From: CAITYL01 sp041651315
GTDB lineage: Bacteria > Verrucomicrobiota > Lentisphaeria > Oligosphaerales > CAITYL01
Direction of reading: 5' to 3'
DNA length: 5,277 nucleotides
Assembly (NCBI GenBank): GCA_041651315.1
Contig: JBAZJM010000324.1
Coordinates: forward strand, 1 to 5,277
Made by a program: the position numbers and the translations under genes. Every line of letters starts with the position of its first letter. Position 1 is the stretch's first letter. Below are positions 1 to 4,526 of the stretch, piece by piece. The notes under the pieces were generated by a model, which had not been told where the DNA came from, ran no database searches, and was given only the letters and a program-made list of their open reading frames with translations.

Positions 1-22
1 CTGTGACACGGAAACACTTGCT

Positions 23-1117
23 TCAAACACGTTGCGCCGGCCCAACCGTGGCCCGCACCACCCATTCGGGCGGGACCAAGATCTTGCTGTGCTTGCCTCC
101 TTTGCTTGAGGGTTTGCCGTGCAGTCTGCGGGACAACAATTGCCAGGCCTGGCGGGCCAGGCCGTCGGTGGGCAGCTTGACCGTGGTCAGGGCAATGCCG
201 GGATCCGCCGCGGCGGGAATGTCATCGCACCCCACCACGGAAAGATCCTCGGGCACGCGCAGCCCGGCGGTCCGCAGCGCGTAGATCAGGCTGATCGCCA
301 ATTCATCCGTGCCACAGGCCACCGCCGTGGGCCGTTCCACCGGCGCCATGGCCGCCAGCTCCGCCGCCGCCTGAATCCCGCCATGAGCGGGGTCGCCGGT
401 CACCAAAGCCAACGGCGCCGGGGCGGCCCGGCGCCCCCAGGCCTGGGCAAAGAAACTGTGCCGGACCCGGTGCATGCGGGCGCTGTCATCGCCCACCTCG
501 CCGGCATGAAAAAACCCCACCCGGCGATGACCAAGCCGGTAAAAATGATCCGCCGCCAGTTCCCCGGCGCCCGCCGTATCGAAGGCCACCGAGGGAAACT
601 TCAGTTCCAAGTCATCGCCCCCCAGCAGCACCACAGGAATGCCTTGGGCGGCAAACCGCTCCAGCAGTTCGTTGTTCCGGGCCGGCGCGCTTTGGGCAAG
701 AATCAGGCCGTCCACCGGCCGGGACAGCATGGTCCGCAGATGCCGGGCCTCCCGCTCATGATTGAACTCACTGGAGGAAATGGTGACCGAATAGCCGTCC
801 GCGTAACACACCTCATCGAGATAGGTGAAAAAATCGGTAAAAAAGCGGGTCTTGAGGCTCTGGACGATCACCCCGATGGTGTTGGTGCGCCCGGTGGCCA
901 GGGAGCGTGCCCCCTCGTTGCGCACATACCCGAGATCACGGGCGACCCGCAGGATTTCGGCGCGCTTTTCCTGGCTCACGCCGATGTTGCTGCCCGGCCG
1001 CGGGCTGAGCACCGCGTGCACCGCCACGCGCGACACCCCGGCCTGGTGGGCGATCAGCGTCATGGTCGGCCGCTTGGCGGGTGGCACAACCGTGGATGAT
1101 TCTGGTGCGGTCGTCAT
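23..1117 (-). CDS. LacI/GalR-family transcriptional regulator
   Basis: A 364-residue protein with the LacI/GalR layout, likely a cytoplasmic dimeric repressor whose DNA binding is set by a small ligand, usually a sugar. Seen: an N-terminal helix-turn-helix at about residues 18-45 (core IAHQAGVSRVAVHAVL), the following helix ending in ARDLGY, and a hinge helix ARSLATGRT with Leu73. From IGVIVQ (81) on there is a periplasmic-binding-protein-like sensor domain, with GLIL (137-140), the GTDELA segment (269-274) and VPEDLSVVGCDD (288-299). I chose the ATG at 1117 because the HTH then starts after a short 17-residue extension and a promoter lies just upstream. The longer reading frame to 1195 would run through that promoter. 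No clear Shine-Dalgarno is visible (AGACAAAAA precedes the ATG). The recognition helix is odd: Ala35 replaces the usual Arg. The ligand and the targets other than its own promoter are unknown. The family call is secure. Confidence 0.95.
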   Translation of the reverse strand: MTTAPESSTVVPPAKRPTMTLIAHQAGVSRVAVHAVLSPRPGSNIGVSQEKRAEILRVARDLGYVRNEGARSLATGRTNTIGVIVQSLKTRFFTDFFTYLDEVCYADGYSVTISSSEFNHEREARHLRTMLSRPVDGLILAQSAPARNNELLERFAAQGIPVVLLGGDDLELKFPSVAFDTAGAGELAADHFYRLGHRRVGFFHAGEVGDDSARMHRVRHSFFAQAWGRRAAPAPLALVTGDPAHGGIQAAAELAAMAPVERPTAVACGTDELAISLIYALRTAGLRVPEDLSVVGCDDIPAAADPGIALTTVKLPTDGLARQAWQLLSRRLHGKPSSKGGKHSKILVPPEWVVRATVGPAQRV

Positions 1118-1154
1118 TTTTTGTCTAATTAAGCGGGTTATAAGCTTAACACCG

Positions 1155-1184
1155 ATAATATTACACGGGTAATAAAAATTGCAA
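1155..1184 (-). promoter_or_regulatory. Sigma70-like promoter of the LacI-family gene
   Basis: Read on the minus strand, TTGCAA (1184-1179) is followed by an 18-base spacer and TATTAT (1160-1155). Each hexamer differs from the sigma70 consensus at only one or two positions. The predicted transcript would start near 1148 and leave a leader of about 30 bases before the ATG at 1117. The block is strongly AT-rich compared with its surroundings. The call rests on motif match only. Confidence 0.65.
1159..1174. promoter_or_regulatory. Candidate LacI-family operator (autoregulatory)
   Basis: The 16-mer TATTACACGGGTAATA is an inverted repeat with six perfectly matched bases on each side (TATTAC/GTAATA), one mismatched pair and a central CG. 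LacI-family operators are typically even-length palindromes with a central CpG, where the hinge-helix leucine inserts. The site sits in the spacer of the regulator's own promoter and overlaps two bases of the -10 box, so a bound repressor would block polymerase. Autorepression is inferred from position and symmetry. Confidence 0.6.
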
Positions 1185-1212
1185 GCCTCGTGCACCGGCG
1201 CGGGCGCAGGTC

Positions 1213-1262
1213 AGTATCCGTCGGGGCTTCTCTTGCGGTACGCTGCTTGCAGAGTATCCGTC
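1213..1262. repeat. 10-bp direct repeat AGTATCCGTC, two copies 40 bp apart
   Basis: The exact 10-mer AGTATCCGTC occurs at 1213-1222 and again at 1253-1262, with start points 40 bp apart (close to four helical turns). It lies upstream of the LacI-family promoter in non-coding sequence. It could be a pair of regulator sites or chance. The sequence between the copies is unrelated. Confidence 0.45.
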
Positions 1263-1300
1263 ACTGGCGGCGGGAGCTGCCAGCAGGTGACGGGATGGAA

Positions 1301-1402
1301 CTCGCCCCCAAGGTGAGACAGGCAATCGTGCCTGTCCTGGCCTTCCGCAGGGTTGCGGCACGACGGACGCCCCCGGTCCGCCCGAGGCCGGGTGGCTCAC
1401 TT
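1301..1402 (+). other. Cluster of potential RNA stem-loops
   Basis: Several hairpins can be drawn side by side. GACAGGCA/TGCCTGTC (1317-1324 with 1329-1336, loop ATCG) is a perfect 8-bp stem. CCGCA/TGCGG (1345-1349 with 1354-1358, loop GGGT) and CGGAC/GTCCG (1364-1368 with 1376-1380) follow. The segment GGTGAG (1312-1317) can pair either upstream with CTCGCC (1301-1306, one G-U pair) or downstream with the stretch ending at 1402 (CTCACTT), which would enclose the other hairpins. This could be a structured RNA, or just the pairing expected in GC-rich DNA. Confidence 0.3.
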
Positions 1403-1532
1403 CAAGCATTCACCAAAAGCGTAAAACAATGCGATTCCGACCCCGATCCCGAGGGCATTCCTCATCCCCGTCTGCCACGGCCGCCCCCCGCGCCCCAAGC
1501 CAAGGGATGGAGCAGGCGGAGGCCGCGGCACC

Positions 1533-1562
1533 TTGCATCGCCGCGGGAGAACCGCCTATATT
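1533..1562 (+). promoter_or_regulatory. Sigma70-like promoter of the flavin oxidoreductase gene
   Basis: TTGCAT (1533-1538), an 18-base spacer and TATATT (1557-1562) form a good sigma70-type promoter, with the same spacing as the LacI-family promoter. Transcription would begin near 1569, giving a leader of about 25 bases before the ATG at 1594. The spacer has no copy of the TATTAC palindrome, so nothing in the sequence shows that the neighbouring repressor controls this gene. Confidence 0.55.
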
Positions 1563-1593
1563 GCCCCCTCAACCCCAACCGTGAGACTCTATT

Positions 1594-2718
1594 ATGGATC
1601 CCCTGCATGTTCTGGCACCGGCAACCCTGGCGGGGCTGCCCTTGCGCAACCGGATGGTGCGGTCAGCCACCTATGAAGGCATGGCCGACGATGACGGGCT
1701 GGTCACCGACGCCCTGGTTCAGGCCATGTGCGACCTGGCGGCGGGCGGCGTCGGACTGATCATCACTGGCCACGCCTATGTGGCGGCGGCGGGCCGGGCC
1801 GGCGCCCATCAGCTGGCGGTTGACCGCGACGCCTGCCTTCCCGGCCTGCGGCGGCTGGCCGCGGCCGTCCACGAGCACGGGGGACGGATCGTCCTGCAAC
1901 TGGCCCATGCCGGCGGCATGGGCGTGGCCGAGGAACCGCTCGGGCCCTCGGCGTTTGTCTCACCGCGCAACAGCAAGCCCTGCCGGGCGATGTCTCCCGA
2001 AGAGATCCGGGCCACGGCCGCGGCCTTCATCGCGGCGGCGGGCCGGGCCAAGGCCGCCGGGTTCGACGGTGTCGAGGTGCATGCCGCCCACGGTTACCTG
2101 CTGTCGCAGTTCCTGTCCCCGCATTTCAACCACCGGACGGATGATTATGGCGGCGACATCGGCAACCGGGCCCGGCTGGCGGGGGAGATAATCGCCGGCA
2201 TCAAAGCCTCGAACGGCCGGGAATATCCGGTCCTGGCCAAGATCAATTCCCAGGATTTCCTGCCCGGCGGCCTGGACGAGGAGGACCATCTCGCGGCCTG
2301 CCGGTTGCTGGAGCAGCTGGGGTTGGACGCGGTTGAGGTCAGCGGCGGCGCCCTGACCAGCACCGACAACCGCGGCCCGTCGCGCCACGGCCGGCTCCCC
2401 CCGGAGGAAGAGGGATATTTCCGCGCCACGGCGGCCAAGCTGCGGCAGACGGTCAAGATGCCGGTCATTCTCGTCGGCGGCATCCGCAGCCCGGCGGCGG
2501 CGGAGCGCCTGGTGCGGGACGGCGCGGCCGATTTTGTCGCCATGAGCCGGCCGCTGATCTGCGAACCGGCCCTGGTGCGGCGCTGGCAGGAAGGCGATCG
2601 GGCCGCGGCCGAGTGCACCTCCTGCAACCTGTGCTTCCGCCCGGTGATGGAACGCACCCAGGTCTATTGCCTGCGGAAGGCGAAACAGCAGCAGCGCCGC
2701 CCCAAGCACACGCCATGA
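1594..2718 (+). CDS. NADH:flavin oxidoreductase, Old Yellow Enzyme family
   Basis: A 374-residue FMN-dependent TIM-barrel oxidoreductase, probably cytoplasmic, that would use NAD(P)H to reduce activated C=C bonds of enones or related electrophiles. Seen: the family N-terminus NRMVRSATYEGM (19-30), QLAHAG (102-107) for FMN, HAAHGYLLSQFLSP (163-176) with His163, His166 and Tyr168 at the positions of OYE1 His191, Asn194 and Tyr196, DDYGG (183-187), and the phosphate-binding VGGIRS (294-299) and MSRP (317-320). Near the C-terminus Cys341, 344, 347 and 359 form a C-x2-C-x2-C-x11-C cluster resembling the iron-sulfur motif of 2,4-dienoyl-CoA reductase-like members. The second (FAD/NADPH) domain of those enzymes is absent. 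The ATG follows only a weak ribosome site (GTGAG, 8 bases upstream). The gene appears monocistronic, with its own promoter and a palindromic element just after the stop. The family is certain; the substrate is unknown. Confidence 0.95.
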   Translation: MDPLHVLAPATLAGLPLRNRMVRSATYEGMADDDGLVTDALVQAMCDLAAGGVGLIITGHAYVAAAGRAGAHQLAVDRDACLPGLRRLAAAVHEHGGRIVLQLAHAGGMGVAEEPLGPSAFVSPRNSKPCRAMSPEEIRATAAAFIAAAGRAKAAGFDGVEVHAAHGYLLSQFLSPHFNHRTDDYGGDIGNRARLAGEIIAGIKASNGREYPVLAKINSQDFLPGGLDEEDHLAACRLLEQLGLDAVEVSGGALTSTDNRGPSRHGRLPPEEEGYFRATAAKLRQTVKMPVILVGGIRSPAAAERLVRDGAADFVAMSRPLICEPALVRRWQEGDRAAAECTSCNLCFRPVMERTQVYCLRKAKQQQRRPKHTP

Positions 2719-2721
2719 GTC

Positions 2722-2871
2722 ATACCAATTTTCATTTCAACCGTCATGTTTTCTCACGGAGGCACAGAGATCACAAATAAAACATAATTAATTATACACC
2801 AATTAAATATGATTTATTTCTCCGTGCCTTTGTGTCTCCGTGAGAGAATGATTTTGAAGTGAAAATCGTAT
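2722..2871. mobile_element. MITE-like 150-bp imperfect palindromic repeat
   Basis: Almost the whole stretch folds back on itself. Matching arms include ATAC/GTAT (2722-2725 with 2868-2871), ATTTTCATTTCAA with TTGAAGTGAAAAT (2728-2740 with 2854-2866, one mismatch), TCTCACGGAG/CTCCGTGAGA (2752-2761 with 2836-2845) and AAATAAA/TTTATTT (2775-2781 with 2813-2819), around an AT-rich tip. It is far more AT-rich than the genes beside it. The CACGGAG-CACAGAG style core resembles a dispersed repeat I recall from many bacterial genomes, whose chance translations are often annotated as small proteins. It has no coding capacity, so it would need a transposase in trans. No target duplication is evident. 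It fills the gap between two convergent genes and may also act as a bidirectional terminator. Confidence 0.7.
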
Positions 2872-3491
2872 CAGGTGCGGGCGGGGGCGGGTTCTTCCAA
2901 CGGCACGGGACAATTGGCGCGGCGGCGGCAGGCGGTGCAGCGGCGGCCTTCCCACAGGGTGTTGAACTCGGCCAGCACCGCGTCAATCAAGGCCGGCGAA
3001 CGGGTCCAGACCCCCCACTCGAAGTTGCGCCGATGATCCCCCTTGGCGCCCAGGCCGGCTCCCGTAAGGTTGGCACTGCCCAGATACATGCCCTGGCAGT
3101 CGATGACGACCGTTTTGGCGTGCAGCCGGGGGCAGCGGCGGATGGTCACCCGGTCCGGGAGGCCGCACCGCAATTCTTGCAGGGCCGGGCCGCTGGGCAC
3201 CCCGGCATGCAGCAGGCGGATCTCAACGCCGCGCGCCGCCAGTTGCCGCAGCGCCTCAATGATGGAAACCGCCGCTGCGGGTCCCGCGCGCCGGCCCCGG
3301 CCGCCCCCCGCATGCAGGGCGGTCCCTTTCACGGGCACCAGCATGGTTTTGAAGTCGGCGGTGGCGATGTCCACACTGGTGACGGCGCTCAGCAACCCCT
3401 GGTGCACCACGCGCCCAAAATGCTCCGCATCCCGGACCAGTTCCACCGGGCCGGCGGCCGGCAGGACATCGTTGGTGCTTGTGCTGCGCAT
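2871..3491 (-). CDS. Phospholipase D-like protein with a single HKD motif
   Basis: A 206-residue protein of the phospholipase D/nuclease superfamily. Counting from the ATG at 3491, the HKD motif is His124, Lys126 and Asp131 (LHAKTVVID), followed by GSANLTGAGL (138-147) and a downstream Glu158 in RRNFEWG, all expected of an active site. The early segment VELVRDAEHF...SVDIATADFK fits the first strand-helix unit of the fold. With only one HKD motif, two chains would have to pair to make the active site, as in Nuc-type enzymes; the substrate could be nucleic acid or phospholipid. The C-terminus has Cys185, 188 and 194 (CTACRRRANC), a possible metal-binding knuckle. No signal peptide is visible. 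A TTG at 3500 is an alternative start: the AAGGA site (3505-3509) is 13 bases from the ATG but only 4 from the TTG. The stop overlaps the palindromic element. The exact role is unknown. Confidence 0.9.
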   Translation of the reverse strand: MRSTSTNDVLPAAGPVELVRDAEHFGRVVHQGLLSAVTSVDIATADFKTMLVPVKGTALHAGGGRGRRAGPAAAVSIIEALRQLAARGVEIRLLHAGVPSGPALQELRCGLPDRVTIRRCPRLHAKTVVIDCQGMYLGSANLTGAGLGAKGDHRRNFEWGVWTRSPALIDAVLAEFNTLWEGRRCTACRRRANCPVPLEEPAPART

Positions 3492-3504
3492 GCCGGCCAA
3501 TATA

Positions 3505-3509
3505 TCCTT
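3505..3509 (-). promoter_or_regulatory. Ribosome binding site of the PLD-like gene
   Basis: On the minus strand AAGGA lies 4 bases before a TTG codon (3500) and 13 bases before an in-frame ATG (3491). Neither spacing is ideal, so the start stays open between two sites three codons apart. Confidence 0.45.
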
Positions 3510-3512
3510 GGG

Positions 3513-3546
3513 TTAGGCTGAAGCTTGTTAGGCTGTAGGCTGAAGG
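3513..3546. repeat. TAGGCTG short tandem repeat
   Basis: The heptamer TAGGCTG occurs at 3514-3520, 3529-3535 and 3536-3542. The first and third copies continue as TAGGCTGAAG, and a HindIII-like AAGCTT lies between the first two. Similar 'TAGGCTGAAGGCTGTAGGCTG' arrays are, as I recall, scattered in intergenic regions of various bacterial genomes. It lies between the PLD-like gene's ribosome site and any upstream promoter, so it would be in that gene's leader or promoter. Confidence 0.6.
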
Positions 3547-3596
3547 CAATCGAAACGTCATCCCCGCAGGGCGGATCGGCCCGCGCGGCCGGCGCG

Positions 3597-3605
3597 TGCT
3601 ATGTT
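3597..3605 (+). promoter_or_regulatory. Possible extended -10 promoter of the OmpA-domain gene
   Basis: TGCTATGTT matches the extended -10 pattern TGnTATnnT. No credible -35 box is seen 17 bases upstream, where the sequence is GC-rich. If used, transcription would begin near 3611-3613, at the foot of the stem-loop. This is a weak call on motif and position only. Confidence 0.3.
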
Positions 3606-3612
3606 TTCCAAC

Positions 3613-3656
3613 TTGGGGGCAGGCCTTTCCGCAGGAACGGCCGGCGGCACCCCCAA
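3613..3656 (+). other. Strong stem-loop in the leader of the OmpA-domain gene
   Basis: The outer stem TTGGGGG/CCCCCAA (3613-3619 with 3650-3656) is perfect. The inner stem GGCCTTTCC/GGAACGGCC (3622-3630 with 3634-3642) has one mismatch and a GCA loop. No T-run follows on either strand, so it is not a typical intrinsic terminator. It ends 26 bases before the start codon and leaves the ribosome site single-stranded, so it may stabilise the mRNA or affect its translation. Confidence 0.5.
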
Positions 3657-3669
3657 CGACATACCAAAA

Positions 3670-3675
3670 GAGGGG
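3670..3675 (+). promoter_or_regulatory. Ribosome binding site fixing the OmpA-domain start
   Basis: GAGGGG lies 7 bases before the ATG at 3683. It is the best-spaced Shine-Dalgarno in the window and selects this ATG over the ATG at 3596, whose 29 extra residues look unlike a signal peptide. Confidence 0.7.
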
Positions 3676-3682
3676 CAACATC

Positions 3683-4489
3683 ATGAAAAGTCAGGCGATC
3701 TGGGGCGGAGTGGCGGCTTTGGCACTGCTGGCGGCCGTGGTGTCGTTGGGCCTGTGGCGCCAGGAAAAGCGGGCGGCAGCCTCGGCCCGTGATGAAGTGG
3801 CGGCGGCGGCGGCAACCGCCGAAAGGGCGGCCCAGGCGGCCGCCGGAGAAAAGGCGGCCCTGCAAAGTGAGCTGACCCAGGCCCAGGCGCGCCTGGCGGC
3901 GCTGGACAAGGAACGGGCGGACGCCATCCGCGCCCGTGACGGCCTGGAGCAGGAATTGCGCTCCTCGCTGAAGGACAAGGAGCTGACCATTTCCGAACTG
4001 GAAGGCAAGCTGACGGTGAACATTCTCGACCAGGTCCTGTTTCCGTCGGGCGAGGCGGCCCTGAAACCGGAGGGCGAGGCCATGCTGAGGAAAATCGCCG
4101 ACGTGCTGCGGCGCTATCCGGACCGCCAAATCCTGGTGACCGGCTACACCGACAACGTGCCGGTCCGGCTCAACCGGGCGCGGTTCGCCACCAACTGGGA
4201 GCTGTCCGCCCTGCGCGCCACAGCGGCGGTGCGGTTCCTGTGCGAGAAGGCCAGGGTGAACCCGAAATGCCTGGCCGCCGTCGGCTATGGCGAGTTTCAT
4301 CCGGTGGCGGACAACGCCACGGCGGCCGGCCGGGCGCACAACCGCCGGATCGAACTGGTCATCCTGGGCCGGGATCTGCTGGTGCCCGCCAAGCCGGCCG
4401 CAGCTCCGACACCGACCGCACCGGCGGCGAAACCCGCGCCCGCCGTGCCCGCCGCCCCCGCGACGGCTCCGGCAACTCGGCATCCATGA
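3683..4489 (+). CDS. Membrane-anchored OmpA/MotB-domain protein
   Basis: A 268-residue envelope protein that probably tethers the inner membrane to peptidoglycan. Seen: one hydrophobic segment at about 6-25 with no lipobox cysteine and no clear signal peptidase site, so it is likely an uncleaved anchor. An Ala/Glu/Lys-rich coiled coil follows at about 27-110, then an OmpA C-terminal-like domain at about 111-228. That domain has LFPSGEAALKPEG (119-131), GYTDNVPV (154-161), NWELSALRA (171-179) and NRRIEL (220-225). Asp157 and Arg178 match the pair that holds diaminopimelate in OmpA-type domains. Cys187 and Cys196 could form a disulfide. The tail (237-268) is Pro/Ala-rich and probably disordered. 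There is no outer-membrane barrel. The single-anchor layout recalls MotB, but no MotA partner is nearby. The positive charges just after the anchor (Arg26, Lys29, Arg30) are unusual for a periplasmic-side flank. The gene stands alone behind a stem-loop leader. Confidence 0.92.
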   Translation: MKSQAIWGGVAALALLAAVVSLGLWRQEKRAAASARDEVAAAAATAERAAQAAAGEKAALQSELTQAQARLAALDKERADAIRARDGLEQELRSSLKDKELTISELEGKLTVNILDQVLFPSGEAALKPEGEAMLRKIADVLRRYPDRQILVTGYTDNVPVRLNRARFATNWELSALRATAAVRFLCEKARVNPKCLAAVGYGEFHPVADNATAAGRAHNRRIELVILGRDLLVPAKPAAAPTPTAPAAKPAPAVPAAPATAPATRHP

Positions 4490-4526
4490 TCATCCCAATT
4501 TGGGGCGGGGCATTTTCACCTGAAGG

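Larger units (their letters stand above)
1196..1532. other. Non-coding region with direct repeat and hairpins
   Basis: No convincing gene is visible in this stretch between the two divergent promoters. The open frames that cross it have low-complexity, Arg/Pro-rich translations without recognisable domains. It holds an exact 10-bp direct repeat (AGTATCCGTC at 1213 and 1253). A cluster of short perfect or near-perfect stem-loops spans about 1301-1402, and a C-rich, G-poor stretch follows at about 1436-1500. I recognise no known riboswitch, RNase P, tmRNA or SRP RNA in either orientation. Confidence 0.5.

Noticed and set aside
119..1099. Long plus-strand open frame opposite the LacI-family gene
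   Set aside because: It is antisense to a clear family member, and its Gly/His/Arg/Pro-rich translation has no recognisable domain. Such frames are common in GC-rich DNA.
1141..1148. TAAGCTTA palindrome near the LacI-family transcript start as a second operator
   Set aside because: It is only 8 bp, its flanks do not match, and it has a central GC instead of the CpG expected for this family.
1533..1562. Control of the oxidoreductase promoter by the neighbouring LacI-family regulator
   Set aside because: No copy of the TATTAC...GTAATA palindrome is found near this promoter, so divergent orientation alone does not support it.
1190..1759. 189-codon plus-strand frame before and overlapping the oxidoreductase start
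   Set aside because: The translation is Arg/Pro-rich and low complexity, and it overlaps the conserved N-terminus of the oxidoreductase in another frame.
1960..2709. 249-codon minus-strand frame opposite the oxidoreductase
   Set aside because: It is the complement of a well-supported enzyme gene, with no family motif and no ribosome site.
2792..2986. 64-codon minus-strand frame ending in the palindromic element
   Set aside because: Half of it is a chance translation of the repeat (SHGDTKARR-type peptide) and half overlaps the PLD-like gene in another frame.
3513..3546. TAGGCTG repeats as a CRISPR remnant
   Set aside because: The units are 7-10 bases with no regular spacers and no cas genes nearby.
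3599..4483. 294-codon minus-strand frame opposite the OmpA-domain gene
   Set aside because: It is a shadow of a gene with a clear domain and ribosome site. The translation is His/Arg/Gly-rich with no domain.
4494..4504. CCCAATTTGGG as a terminator between the OmpA-domain and decarboxylase genes
   Set aside because: The stem is only four or five pairs with almost no loop and no following T-run, so it does not support an intrinsic terminator.
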